Notes: generated from the sequence alone by a model not told the origin. Shown: positions 34,491 through 43,387, numbered from the stretch's first letter. The stretch: 64,000 nt of DNA from Neptunicella plasticusilytica (GCF_047922965.1 NZ_CP150481.1:4392700-4456699), one strand, 5' to 3'. Numbers and translations are program-made.

Positions 34491-34821
34491 AGCTAAAAAT
34501 CCAAATTAAGTAAGCGGGCGCCATTATAATGGCTAAATATCAAAGCGTGTATCTGTTTCATACACGTCAATACTAAATATTATGCGTAATTGTACATCAT
34601 CATCAAAAACAACCAAACATGGGACTCATAAACGCAATAACCCTGCTACTCAATAGTAATGTATATTTCAGTCAAGCAAATCAAAAAAGAAATATATATT
34701 CAAATATTACTCATAGAAAAGAAATAATTATTCAAAATAAAGGTTAAATATTCGTGCTTTGGATTGATTTTATCTGGCCTGATGTCATCATATCGGGCAT
34801 ATCTTTCAAGTCAGAACGCCG
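34491..34821. other. divergent promoter region between speB and lptM
   Basis: A 331-base AT-rich intergenic stretch holding promoters for both directions. A perfect 14-bp palindrome, GCCATTATAATGGC (34520-34533), 30 bases upstream of speB contains a -10-like TATAAT on both strands. Nothing else is recognised; cyaY, often upstream of lptM in relatives, is not here. Confidence 0.6.
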
Positions 34822-34989
34822 ATGAAAACGCCAGTGAAAAAACGAATGATGTGGGTACTGATAGGATTATTCCTGTTGACCGCCTGCGGGCAAAAAGGTC
34901 CGCTTTTTATGCCAGAGCCGGCAAAAAGTAATCAACCCTCTGCTCAAACAGAAACACAGCCAGATAATGCTGAAGAGGTAAATAACTAA
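34822..34989 (+). CDS. lptM: LPS translocon maturation lipoprotein LptM (YifL)
   Basis: A 55-residue outer-membrane lipoprotein. The signal peptide ends in LLTAC, giving lipidated Cys22, directly followed by the hallmark GQKGPLFMP. The rest is a short polar tail. LptM binds the LptDE translocon and helps its disulfide maturation. It stands two bases before lysA, as in most gammaproteobacteria, so the position confirms the assignment. Confidence 0.93.
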   Translation: MKTPVKKRMMWVLIGLFLLTACGQKGPLFMPEPAKSNQPSAQTETQPDNAEEVNN

Positions 34990-34991
34990 AC

Positions 34992-36242
34992 ATGGATTAT
35001 TTTAACTATAAAAATCAACAATTAATGGTCGAAAGTGTTTCAGCTGAGACATTAGCGAAACAATTCGGTACACCATGTTATGTTTACTCCCGGGCGACTA
35101 TTGAGCGTCATTGGCTGGCTTTTGATCACGCTGTTGGTCAACATCCGCACTTAATCTGTTACGCAGTCAAAGCAAATTCCAATCTGGGTGTGTTATCTGT
35201 GTTGGCCAAGCTGGGTTCCGGTTTTGATATTGTGTCTGTCGGCGAGTTGGCCCGGGTATTAGAAGCAGGAGGAGATCCGGCCAAAGTGGTCTTTTCCGGG
35301 GTTGCCAAAACCGAACAGGAAATAGGCTACGCTCTGGAGCAGGGAATCAAATGTTTTAATGTGGAATCCATTCCTGAGCTGGAACGGATCAATAAGGTGG
35401 CAGCCCAGCTGGATATCATCGCGCCGATATCACTGCGCATTAATCCCGATGTGGATGCTAAAACTCATCCCTATATTTCAACCGGTTTAAAAGCGAATAA
35501 ATTTGGTATCGCGCGCGAACAAGCCATTAGTACTTATCAGCAAGCGGCGCAATTAAGCCATTTGAAAATAACCGGAATGGACTGCCATATAGGCTCACAG
35601 TTGACCAGTATTGAACCTTTTGTCGATGCACTGGACAGATTATTGGCACTAATTGACGAACTGGCCGAGCTGGGGATCAACATTGCCCATCTGGATGTAG
35701 GTGGCGGTTTGGGTGTGACCTATAAAGATGAAACACCGCCCAATCCGGATGAATATGTCGCGGCAATGGCTAAGCATATGCAAGGCCGGGAAGATCTGAC
35801 TCTTATATTTGAACCGGGTCGCGCGATTATGGCCAACGCAGGAATTTTGTTAACGAAAGTAGAGTTTCTCAAACAGGGTGAGGAAAAGAATTTTGCCATC
35901 GTCGATGCGGCGATGAACGACTTAATCCGTCCCGCACTGTATTCTGCCTGGCAAGCCATTGTACCGACCAACACCGGCTTGTCGCGTCAAAGTGCCTTGT
36001 ACGATGTTGTCGGGCCGGTTTGTGAAACAGGTGATTTTTTAGGTAAAGATCGTGAATTAGCAATTGCCCAGGACGATTATCTGGCAGTGCGCAGCGCCGG
36101 TGCTTACGGGTTTACCATGTCGTCCAACTATAATAGCCGTTGTCGTGCCGCCGAGATTATGGTCGATGGTGAACAAATTTATTTGGTGCGTGAACGAGAA
36201 AAACTAAAAGATCTCTGGAAAGGTGAGTGCAAAATTCCGTAG
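34992..36242 (+). CDS. lysA: diaminopimelate decarboxylase
   Basis: A 416-residue PLP enzyme that makes lysine from meso-diaminopimelate. PLP lysine is in LICYAVKANSN near residue 60. HIGSQLT, DVGGGLGV and EPGRAIMANAG bind the cofactor phosphate, and GPVCETGDFLG supplies the active-site Cys. Length and order match LysA. It begins two bases after lptM and is followed 30 bases later by dapF, which makes its substrate, so the two consecutive lysine steps are co-expressed. Confidence 0.97.
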   Translation: MDYFNYKNQQLMVESVSAETLAKQFGTPCYVYSRATIERHWLAFDHAVGQHPHLICYAVKANSNLGVLSVLAKLGSGFDIVSVGELARVLEAGGDPAKVVFSGVAKTEQEIGYALEQGIKCFNVESIPELERINKVAAQLDIIAPISLRINPDVDAKTHPYISTGLKANKFGIAREQAISTYQQAAQLSHLKITGMDCHIGSQLTSIEPFVDALDRLLALIDELAELGINIAHLDVGGGLGVTYKDETPPNPDEYVAAMAKHMQGREDLTLIFEPGRAIMANAGILLTKVEFLKQGEEKNFAIVDAAMNDLIRPALYSAWQAIVPTNTGLSRQSALYDVVGPVCETGDFLGKDRELAIAQDDYLAVRSAGAYGFTMSSNYNSRCRAAEIMVDGEQIYLVREREKLKDLWKGECKIP

Positions 36243-36272
36243 ACTACAGGAAACACTTAACTAGTAGTTCTG

Positions 36273-37103
36273 ATGCAAATTCAATTTTCCAAGATGCATG
36301 GGCTGGGTAACGACTTTATGGTGGTCGACAACGTTACCCAGAATGTATTTTTCTCCAAGGATAAAATCCAGCGTCTGGCGGATCGTAATTTTGGTATTGG
36401 TTTTGACCAACTACTGATGGTTGAACCGCCTTATGATCCGGAGCAGGACTTCCATTATCGCATTTTCAATGCGGACGGCTCAGAAGTGTCTCAATGTGGC
36501 AATGGCGCGCGCTGTTTTGCTCACTTTGTCAAAATGAAGGGTCTGATCAACCGTAATAAAATAGTGGTCAGCACCAAAGCCGGTAAGATGGTGTTATATT
36601 TGGAAAAAGATGGTCAGGTCACCGTCAATATGGGTAAACCCGTATTTGAGCCGGCTCTAATCCCGCTGAAAGCCAGCAAAGAAGAGGGCACCTATATCAT
36701 CCGTGCTGATGAGCACACTGTTTTTTGTGGTGCAGTCTCCATGGGCAATCCTCATTGTGTACTGGAAGTGGAAGATGTTGACAGTGCGCCGGTAGAAATC
36801 CTCGGCCCGCTGCTTGAACGCCATGAACGTTTCCCTGAAGGGGTAAATGTGGGATTTATGCAGGTGATATCACCTTCTCACATCAAGTTGCGGGTTTTTG
36901 AACGCGGTGCTGGCGAAACACTTGCGTGTGGCAGCGGAGCTTGTGCGGCAGTAGTGATTGGACAAAGTCAAACCAAACTCGGTAATGATGTACAAGTCGA
37001 TTTACCTGGTGGTAGTCTAAAAGTTCGTTGGCAAGGACGGGATCAGGTGGTTAAAATGACTGGACCTGTAGAACATGTTTTTGATGGTACGATAAGTATA
37101 TGA
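36273..37103 (+). CDS. dapF: diaminopimelate epimerase
   Basis: A 276-residue cofactor-free epimerase converting LL- to meso-diaminopimelate. The two catalytic cysteines are seen in SQCGNGARCF and ACGSGACAAV. The start MQIQFSKMHGLGNDFMVVD is canonical. Its stop overlaps the start of the DUF484 gene by four bases (ATGA), so translation is coupled. The product feeds both lysine (lysA just before) and peptidoglycan. Confidence 0.97.
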   Translation: MQIQFSKMHGLGNDFMVVDNVTQNVFFSKDKIQRLADRNFGIGFDQLLMVEPPYDPEQDFHYRIFNADGSEVSQCGNGARCFAHFVKMKGLINRNKIVVSTKAGKMVLYLEKDGQVTVNMGKPVFEPALIPLKASKEEGTYIIRADEHTVFCGAVSMGNPHCVLEVEDVDSAPVEILGPLLERHERFPEGVNVGFMQVISPSHIKLRVFERGAGETLACGSGACAAVVIGQSQTKLGNDVQVDLPGGSLKVRWQGRDQVVKMTGPVEHVFDGTISI

Positions 37104-37795
37104 ATGAGACATCCAGAATGGAAGAACCGAGCATGATGCTAGCCGAACCGGCATCAGACGCGGTATTAACAACGGAACAAGTCACAGAATATCTGCTGTC
37201 CAATCCGGACTTTCTGGTATCTCATCCTCACATCCTGAATCAGATAAAAGTCCCGCACCTGTTACCCGGCTCGGTATCACTGGTGGAACGCCAGGCCGAA
37301 CAGCTGCGTGAGAAAGTCAAAATATTGCAAAAACAGTTATCCGAACTACTCAGCGTTGCCAAACAAAATGAACGTATATATCGCATTTATGCTGATCTGA
37401 ATTTGCGTCTGTTCAAATGCCGCACATTAGTGGACGTTGAACAGAGTTTATCGGATGTATTGTTACATCAACTGGAACTGGATGAAATTTCCCTGAAATT
37501 ATTTGGTTCCGATAACGATTTGCCCGAAACCAGCAAACATCACTTGCTAAAAAAACGCTTTAATGACCGTATTTATTATCTTGGACGTCTTAGCAACGCC
37601 GAAATGGCGATGATGTTTAACAAGAAGAATATCGGCTCGGTGGCGATGATGTTATTGGGCGAACAGGGCGAAATGGGGCTACTTGCCATAGGCAGTCATC
37701 AGCCGCACCATTTCCATCCCGGCATGGATACATTACTTATCACCCAGTTACAGCAGTTTTTAACCCTAATCGTGCCGCAACTGGCCGAGTTTTAG
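37100..37795 (+). CDS. DUF484 family protein
   Basis: A 231-residue cytoplasmic protein of the DUF484 family, recognised by VTEYLLSNPDFLVSHPHILNQIKVPH, then a coiled-coil-like stretch (VERQAEQLREKVKILQKQL) and a GAF-like C-terminal half. The function is unknown. It is a regular member of the dapF-DUF484-xerC operon in gammaproteobacteria, overlapping dapF and sitting one base before xerC. The GAF-like half suggests ligand binding, but no ligand is known. Confidence 0.88.
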   Translation: MNETSRMEEPSMMLAEPASDAVLTTEQVTEYLLSNPDFLVSHPHILNQIKVPHLLPGSVSLVERQAEQLREKVKILQKQLSELLSVAKQNERIYRIYADLNLRLFKCRTLVDVEQSLSDVLLHQLELDEISLKLFGSDNDLPETSKHHLLKKRFNDRIYYLGRLSNAEMAMMFNKKNIGSVAMMLLGEQGEMGLLAIGSHQPHHFHPGMDTLLITQLQQFLTLIVPQLAEF

Positions 37796-37796
37796 T

Positions 37797-38696
37797 ATGA
37801 ACAAGCCAGGATTGACTGTCTGGCTGGATAAATTTCTCGCCCATATTAAATACGAACGCAATCTTGCTACACTGACTCAGCAAAATTATCATCGCCAGTT
37901 GCTGTGCGTGATGGAAACACTGACGCTGCAAGACTGGTCAGAACTGACAGTAGAACAAGTAAAAAAAGTCCTTTTTCAGGCACGCAAAACCAATTTGAGT
38001 CCGCGCAGTATTGCTTTGCGTTTATCGGCGTTACGTAGTTTCTGTCAATATCTGGTCAGTCAGCAGGTGCTGGAGATGAATCCGGCCAACAATGTTCAGG
38101 CACCCAAGCAAGGGCGACCGTTACCTAAACAACTCAATGTAGATGAGGCCAACCAGTTATTGTCGATCAAGCCTGAATCGCTGTTAGCCGTGCGTGACCG
38201 CGCTATGTTGGAGCTGACTTATGGCTGTGGATTGCGCCTGGCAGAACTGACTGATCTGAATTTACCTGATATTGAACAAAATGGTACGCAGTTGCGGGTC
38301 ATAGGTAAGGGCCGTAAGGAACGACTGTTACCCATAGGTAAAGAAGCGCAAAAATGGTTAGCCGAATGGTTATTGTTACGCGAACAACTGGCCAAACCCG
38401 ATGAGCAGGCGGTATTTATCAGTAAACAGCACCGGCGTATTTCATCCCGTCAAATAGCCAAAAGAATGAAGGTATGGGCCAGCAGGCAACAGCTGGATCA
38501 ATCGGTTCATCCCCATAAACTCAGGCATTCTTTTGCGACCCATGTACTGGAATCTTCCGGTGATTTGCGTGCTGTGCAGGAGCTTTTGGGCCACGCCAAC
38601 CTGAGTACTACCCAGATTTATACCCATCTGGATTTTCAACATCTGGCAAATGTGTATGATCAATCCCACCCTCGAGCAAAAAAGACCAAAACCTGA
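37797..38696 (+). CDS. xerC: tyrosine recombinase XerC
   Basis: A 299-residue tyrosine recombinase that, with XerD, resolves chromosome dimers at dif. The N-terminal SAM-like DNA-binding domain contains ERNLATLTQQNYHRQL. The catalytic domain shows the Arg in GCGLRLAEL, the HxxR pair in HPHKLRHSFATH, His in LGHANLSTTQ and nucleophile Tyr in IYTHLDF. No dif site was noticed in the window; dif is expected near the terminus, opposite the oriC seen here. Confidence 0.95.
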   Translation: MNKPGLTVWLDKFLAHIKYERNLATLTQQNYHRQLLCVMETLTLQDWSELTVEQVKKVLFQARKTNLSPRSIALRLSALRSFCQYLVSQQVLEMNPANNVQAPKQGRPLPKQLNVDEANQLLSIKPESLLAVRDRAMLELTYGCGLRLAELTDLNLPDIEQNGTQLRVIGKGRKERLLPIGKEAQKWLAEWLLLREQLAKPDEQAVFISKQHRRISSRQIAKRMKVWASRQQLDQSVHPHKLRHSFATHVLESSGDLRAVQELLGHANLSTTQIYTHLDFQHLANVYDQSHPRAKKTKT

Positions 38697-38698
38697 AT

Positions 38699-39418
38699 AT
38701 GATTTTTTATCGCCGCTGGCAGCCAGTAAAAGCCTTATCCTTTGATTTAGATGACACCTTGTATTTTAACCAGCCCATTATTGAGCGCACCGAACAGCAG
38801 CTGGTGGACTATTTTCAGAACCTGTATCCACAATGCCGCAACAGTGACAGTCAATTTTGGCAACAGGCCAAACGTAAAGCGATTGAACAAGATCCGCAGC
38901 TACTGCTGGATTTTACCCTGATGCGCCGGGGTACCTTGCGTTATGGTTTTCAGCAGTCAGGTTTACAGGGACAGCAACTAGAAAATGCGGTTGAAGACGG
39001 GTTTAATGAATTTTATCGGTTACGCAGTGATTTTACCGTACCAATAGAAGTAACCCGGATCCTGGCTAATCTGGCCAAGGCTTATCCTCTGGTGGCGATC
39101 ACTAACGGCAACGTTAATCTGGACAAAATCGGCATAGCTGATTATTTTAGCCACCGTTTTCATGGTGGTATCAAACAAACCCTTAAGCCGCATCGCGCCA
39201 TGTTTGATTTAACCCGTCAGGCATTGAATTTGAACGCGTCCGAAATTCTGCACGTTGGCGACAGCTTTACCAATGATGTAATGGGCGGAATAAAAGCCGG
39301 ATTCAAAACCGCCTGGTATGCTGAAGATCGCGAAATGTTGATTAAACAGGAAGCTGTCAGCCTGTTACCGGATATTCAAATTCATCAACTCGCTGATCTG
39401 GAGTTTTTATTACCCTAG
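38699..39418 (+). CDS. HAD-family hydrolase (YigB-like)
   Basis: A 239-residue haloacid dehalogenase-like phosphatase. Motif I is FDLDDTLYF with nucleophile and acid Asp. Motif II is the ITNGN segment, motif III the Lys in KQTLKPHRAMF, motif IV GDSFTNDVMGG. This fits YigB, an FMN phosphatase in E. coli, which likewise follows xerC. It starts two bases after xerC. The exact substrate is not decided by sequence. Confidence 0.88.
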   Translation: MIFYRRWQPVKALSFDLDDTLYFNQPIIERTEQQLVDYFQNLYPQCRNSDSQFWQQAKRKAIEQDPQLLLDFTLMRRGTLRYGFQQSGLQGQQLENAVEDGFNEFYRLRSDFTVPIEVTRILANLAKAYPLVAITNGNVNLDKIGIADYFSHRFHGGIKQTLKPHRAMFDLTRQALNLNASEILHVGDSFTNDVMGGIKAGFKTAWYAEDREMLIKQEAVSLLPDIQIHQLADLEFLLP

Positions 39419-39439
39419 TTCGGCTAGATCCAGATTTAG

Positions 39440-40222
39440 TCAGTCTTCCAGTACATTTTGACGCATGGTTTCACTGGGGCATTCACAGCAAGGTCTACCT
39501 ACCACTTTAGCGGGCACACCGGCCACTGTGACATGTGCTGCAACGTTTTTCAGTACCACGCTGCCTGCACCAACCTTGGCACCTTCACCAATTTCGATGT
39601 TACCCAATATTTTCGCTCCGGAACCAATCATCACGCCCTGACGTATTTTGGGATGCCGATCACCACTTTCATTGCCGGTACCGCCCAAGGTAACGGACTG
39701 CATAATTGACACATTGTTTTCGACCACCGCCGTTTCACCAATAACAATCCCGGTAGCGTGATCAAACATCACACCACGACCAATTTGCGCCGCAGGGTGG
39801 ATATCCACCGCAAACACTTCAGAATTGCGACTTTGAATAAATAGCCCCAGATCGGTTCGCTGTTTTGTCCATAACAAATGCGCCAGACGATGCACCTGGA
39901 TCGCCTGGAAACCTTTAAAATGAATTAAAACTGTCAGATAAGAGTGTACCGCCGGATCTCGGTTAAACACCGCCTTGATATCTTCAATCGCGGCCTCCAC
40001 CATTTGCGGATGCAATAAATAGGCTTCATCGAATATCTCTTTGATGGCCAGAGTTTGCATCACCTCATCGGCAATTTTGTTGGATAAAATAAAACTTAAC
40101 GCCGCTTCAAAATTATGGTGACTCAAAATGCAGGCATGCACAAAACTGGCAAGAAGGGGTTCTCTGTCACATACCGTACGAGCTTCGGTTTTAAGCTGTT
40201 GCCAGAAATCGTTGCTGACCAT
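39440..40222 (-). CDS. cysE: serine O-acetyltransferase
   Basis: A 260-residue enzyme that acetylates serine as the first committed step of cysteine synthesis. The N-terminal helical domain contains WQQLKTEARTVCDREPLLASF. The C-terminal left-handed beta-helix holds DIHPAAQIGRGVMFDHATGIVIGE with catalytic His and Asp. ATG 40222 is chosen because it aligns with the E. coli start; the longer open frame adds 33 unrelated residues. The family is feedback-inhibited by cysteine through the C-terminus. It is convergent with the HAD gene. Confidence 0.94.
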   Translation of the reverse strand: MVSNDFWQQLKTEARTVCDREPLLASFVHACILSHHNFEAALSFILSNKIADEVMQTLAIKEIFDEAYLLHPQMVEAAIEDIKAVFNRDPAVHSYLTVLIHFKGFQAIQVHRLAHLLWTKQRTDLGLFIQSRNSEVFAVDIHPAAQIGRGVMFDHATGIVIGETAVVENNVSIMQSVTLGGTGNESGDRHPKIRQGVMIGSGAKILGNIEIGEGAKVGAGSVVLKNVAAHVTVAGVPAKVVGRPCCECPSETMRQNVLED

Positions 40223-40430
40223 CGGGTTTATCCCAGTTGTATCTGATTTGTATAGCATGGTGATAGAAGTCAAAAACACAAGCACAACAACGGATAATTT
40301 TCGCTGTTCAGTAACAATCAATCTGTATAAACATCGGCAATTAACCTGAACGGAGTTTTAGACTAAGTTCAGTTTTTGTTCACGCTTTGTCGACCACACT
40401 CAGATCATCTTAAAGAACAGGATGAAACTG

Positions 40431-41159
40431 ATGAAAAAAATTGTACTTGCCACGTTGCTCCTCAGCTGTTCGTTTTTATCTAGCGCCGAGCAAAAACCTG
40501 AATGGAAAACCCGCTCGATCGAGAAACAGTTTTCTCAGAGCCGCGCTGTAACAACCAAGTCGTCAACACAACTAGCCTCATCTGCGGATAGCACACCAAT
40601 GTTGTCAAAACAGCAAGCGCCAGCGCAAACCTTGGCGGCCAGACCGGTAATTGATGATCCTGATTTCTGGATCTACGATGCTTGGGTAACGCTGGAAAAA
40701 GACACAGACTACGATGGTTACTACCATAATATTATATTGGAATTTGACGCCGATACCGTCTATGCCCACGCCAGTGTTTATGCTCGTTTATATCTCAGCA
40801 GCGGGGGCGATTTTTACGAATACCATACCACTGATTATTTTCATATTGATGGTGAAAACAGTCAGGACAGCTATGTGGTTGAAACCGATTTACTGGAAGG
40901 CTTTCCACCCAACGATTATGAGTTATTGATTGAGCTTTATGATACCGACACTGATGAGCTGGTTGCTACCCTGGATGGATATGATGACGCTGACTTATAT
41001 CTGCTGCCACTGGAAAGTAACAACCATGAACATAGATCGGGAGGTCAGGTCACGGTAACCACAGAGCATGGCGGCAGCCTGGGTTTATGTGCGGCAATAA
41101 TGTTATTGATATTTGCCTGTTATCGTCACCGTGCAACAGGCTCTAATCGGCAGCCTTGA
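40431..41159 (+). CDS. surface protein with GlyGly-CTERM-like C-terminus (choice-of-anchor H type)
   Basis: A 242-residue exported protein. The signal peptide is cut near LSSAEQ. A low-complexity Ser/Gln linker to about residue 65 is followed by an acidic beta-rich domain (FWIYDAWVTLEKDTDYDGYYHNI). The C-terminus has a glycine pair (EHGGSLG), a hydrophobic helix (LCAAIMLLIFACY) and a basic tail (RHRATGSNR), the plan of a GlyGly-CTERM signal handled by rhombosortase. The body resembles the choice-of-anchor H family, named because its anchors vary. ATG 40431 is preferred, with AGGA nine bases away; ATG 40422 is possible. No function is known. The 3' end overlaps the convergent neighbour by 17 bases. 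Confidence 0.7.
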   Translation: MKKIVLATLLLSCSFLSSAEQKPEWKTRSIEKQFSQSRAVTTKSSTQLASSADSTPMLSKQQAPAQTLAARPVIDDPDFWIYDAWVTLEKDTDYDGYYHNIILEFDADTVYAHASVYARLYLSSGGDFYEYHTTDYFHIDGENSQDSYVVETDLLEGFPPNDYELLIELYDTDTDELVATLDGYDDADLYLLPLESNNHEHRSGGQVTVTTEHGGSLGLCAAIMLLIFACYRHRATGSNRQP

Positions 41160-41595
41160 TGGTTGCCTGCCAGTTAACCGCTTGCCAGCGATTATCCCGT
41201 TTTACAAAAGTACCGCTATTCAGGTACTTTTTTGTTTCGCTTGTATCGCCCTGACCTGATTTGCCAACCAGAGTAAAAGTTACCACGGCCGTGTCCTGAT
41301 GCTGCCAGACCTGTATATTTTCGGCACTATAAATTGTTGTGTCCGCCGTTGCAGGCTGTGGTCCGGCTTGGCGAACCCCTTCCATCAATTGTTTTTTACC
41401 GAAGCGGGTGCCATTGGAGCTGGTATAAACCAGCTCTTCAGCCCAGAAATTATCATGCACTGATGCATCATTCACCGTGGCACCCTGCAAAAAGTCGACA
41501 ATCAATTCAGTGAGTACTTCCGATTCCGATGCCGCCACCAGCGGAGCAAACAGCAACAATATTAGTGAGGCATAAATAGGCTTAATGTATTTCAT
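41143..41595 (-). CDS. secreted NTF2-like (DUF4440/SnoaL) protein
   Basis: A 150-residue exported protein with a signal peptide cut near VAAS. The mature domain has the NTF2-like pattern of a helix (EVLTELIVDFLQGATVND), a W-rich strand (FWAEELVYTSSNGTRFGKKQL), and strands VQVWQHQDTAVVTF-like and FVKRDNRWQAVNWQATI. These are typical of DUF4440 proteins of unknown role. A strong AGGAG site precedes the ATG. It is unrelated in sequence to the other NTF2-like gene at 22014-22487. Confidence 0.72.
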   Translation of the reverse strand: MKYIKPIYASLILLLFAPLVAASESEVLTELIVDFLQGATVNDASVHDNFWAEELVYTSSNGTRFGKKQLMEGVRQAGPQPATADTTIYSAENIQVWQHQDTAVVTFTLVGKSGQGDTSETKKYLNSGTFVKRDNRWQAVNWQATIKAAD

Positions 41596-41651
41596 TTGTA
41601 CTCCTGTATCGACAAGCGACTAATGGTTACTAACATCCCTGTAATCCGGAT

Positions 41652-41990
41652 CTAGAATTGCAGTTTAAACAATATTTCGTCCAGACTGGGTTGCCATTGA
41701 AATTCTTTTAGTTTGACCCGGTTATTCAGCACGACCACGCCTTCTTCCTGTAATAAGCCTTTTTGTTTATCGGCTTGGGGTGAACCGGCGGGGAAGGCTA
41801 TCTGGCCATTGGAACGTAATATCCGATACCAGGGAACGGCGCGATTTTGCGGTACATAGCCCAAGGATTTCCCCACTAAACGGGCACGTCCCGGTAAACC
41901 GGCCAAATCGGCAATTTGTCCGTAACTGGCCACCGTTCCGGGTGGAACTAATTCAATGGTCTGCCAAATTCTTTTATACTGTTGGTTCAC
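41652..41990 (-). CDS. alkyltransferase-like protein (ATL)
   Basis: A 112-residue protein with the MGMT DNA-binding fold (VASYGQIADLAGLPGRARLVGKSLG). The acceptor cysteine is replaced: the active-site motif reads PWYRI, with Trp54 where MGMT has Cys. Such ATL proteins bind O6-alkylguanine without repairing it and recruit nucleotide excision repair. It is the third MGMT-fold gene in the window and the only non-catalytic one. It starts near the divergent DTW gene, with about 18 bases between the chosen starts. Confidence 0.9.
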   Translation of the reverse strand: MNQQYKRIWQTIELVPPGTVASYGQIADLAGLPGRARLVGKSLGYVPQNRAVPWYRILRSNGQIAFPAGSPQADKQKGLLQEEGVVVLNNRVKLKEFQWQPSLDEILFKLQF

Positions 41991-42008
41991 TCTAAAAATA
42001 TAATTGCT

Positions 42009-42569
42009 ATGTCAAAACGCCAGTATTGTCCGAAATGCCTTTTTCCTCAATCAGTTTGTCTGTGTGATGCGCTAGAACCTGTTGATAACAAAACCAATAT
42101 TGTGGTGTTACAACATCCGTCGGAATTAAAAGAGTCCAAGAACACCGTTAGACTAATGGCGTTGGTTTTGCGGCATTGTGAAGTGTTTGTCGGGGAAACC
42201 GAAACGGATTTCGCCCACATCAGGCAACGCTGTGAAACACAGAAAATCCGTAGTGCTGTGCTTTATCCCAATGAAAAAAGTGTTGAACTGGAGAGCCTAA
42301 ACACTGAAACGCCGGTAATTAATCATTTAATATTGCTCGATGGCACCTGGAAAAAAACCTATAAACTCTGGCAACTGAATCCCTGGTTACATAATCTTCC
42401 GAGCTGGCACTTCACTAAACCCTCAGCCAGTATTTACCAACGCAAAACAAATTTTCAGCACAGTCTTTCCAGTTTGGAAGCTTGTGCCTATGCATTAAAT
42501 TTAATCGAACACAAAAATACTGATTCGTTATTGCAGTTATTAAAAACCCGGCAGGATAGGGGATTTTGA
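42009..42569 (+). CDS. DTW-domain tRNA-uridine aminocarboxypropyltransferase
   Basis: A 186-residue enzyme of the DTW family (TapT in E. coli), which adds a 3-amino-3-carboxypropyl group to uridine of tRNA (acp3U47) from S-adenosylmethionine. It begins with a zinc-type cysteine set, YCPKCLFPQSVCLC. LLDGTWKKTYK carries the DTW-type signature with GTW. ATG 42009 is chosen because it begins the conserved cysteine region; the longer frame starts with TTG. It ends directly against the stop of the convergent rluF gene. Confidence 0.85.
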   Translation: MSKRQYCPKCLFPQSVCLCDALEPVDNKTNIVVLQHPSELKESKNTVRLMALVLRHCEVFVGETETDFAHIRQRCETQKIRSAVLYPNEKSVELESLNTETPVINHLILLDGTWKKTYKLWQLNPWLHNLPSWHFTKPSASIYQRKTNFQHSLSSLEACAYALNLIEHKNTDSLLQLLKTRQDRGF

Positions 42570-43319
42570 CTATACAGTATGAGGGTCAATCACCGAATGT
42601 TCTTCGGTTTTACCGGATACCGCCACAGAGCCGTTTATTTTTGCCATTTCCTGTGCTGTAAGATGACGCCACTTACCCGGATTAAGTCCTTTTAAATTAA
42701 TATTCATAATCCTGACCCGTTTTAGTTTAATCACCTCGTAACCCAGAAACTCGCACATTCTGCGAATTTGGCGATTGAGGCCCTGTGTTAACACTATGGT
42801 GAACCTGTCCTTGGCTATTTGTGTTACTTTGCACTTTTTTGTCACCGTGCCCAGTATGGGTAAACCTCCGGCCATTTTTTTTACAAATTGCTCATTCAGC
42901 GGCTTATCCACCTGAACCTGATATTCTTTCTCATGATTATTGCCGGCACGCAGGATTTTATTAACGATATCCCCGTCGTTGGTTAAAAAAATTAACCCTT
43001 CCGAGGGTTTGTCTAATCTGCCGATGGGGAATATACGTTGTGGATAATTAATCGCATCTATAATGTTGCCTTTAACTTTGCGTTCCGTTGTGCAGGTAAT
43101 GCCAACGGGCTTGTTATAAGCAATAAACACTTCTTTAGGCTTGGTTTTAAGCGGTTTTCCGTCAATCTCGACATTATCAACGTCACTGACCTTGGTGCCC
43201 AGTTCGGGAATAACGCCATTAATTCTGACCCGGCCCTGTTCAATATATTTGTCTGCTTCACGGCGCGAACAAAAGCCCGTTTCACTAATATATTTATTGA
43301 GGCGTTTGGGTTCAGACAT
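42570..43319 (-). CDS. rluF: 23S rRNA pseudouridine synthase RluF
   Basis: A 249-residue RsuA/RluB-family enzyme. The N-terminal S4 domain is LNKYISETGFCSRREADKYIEQG. The catalytic Asp is in GRLDKPSEGLIFLTNDGD. GLNRQIRRMCEFLGYEV is the conserved second block, and its form is closest to RluF, which modifies U2604 of 23S rRNA (E. coli numbering). Single gene, convergent with the DTW gene, no terminator between them. The choice of RluF rather than RluB/RsuA rests on similarity alone. Confidence 0.88.
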   Translation of the reverse strand: MSEPKRLNKYISETGFCSRREADKYIEQGRVRINGVIPELGTKVSDVDNVEIDGKPLKTKPKEVFIAYNKPVGITCTTERKVKGNIIDAINYPQRIFPIGRLDKPSEGLIFLTNDGDIVNKILRAGNNHEKEYQVQVDKPLNEQFVKKMAGGLPILGTVTKKCKVTQIAKDRFTIVLTQGLNRQIRRMCEFLGYEVIKLKRVRIMNINLKGLNPGKWRHLTAQEMAKINGSVAVSGKTEEHSVIDPHTV

Positions 43320-43387
43320 AGCTACTTTTCCTGAAAATCATGTGGCGAATGGCAACCGATATCTTACATCAAGTCGTTGTTCGGTTC

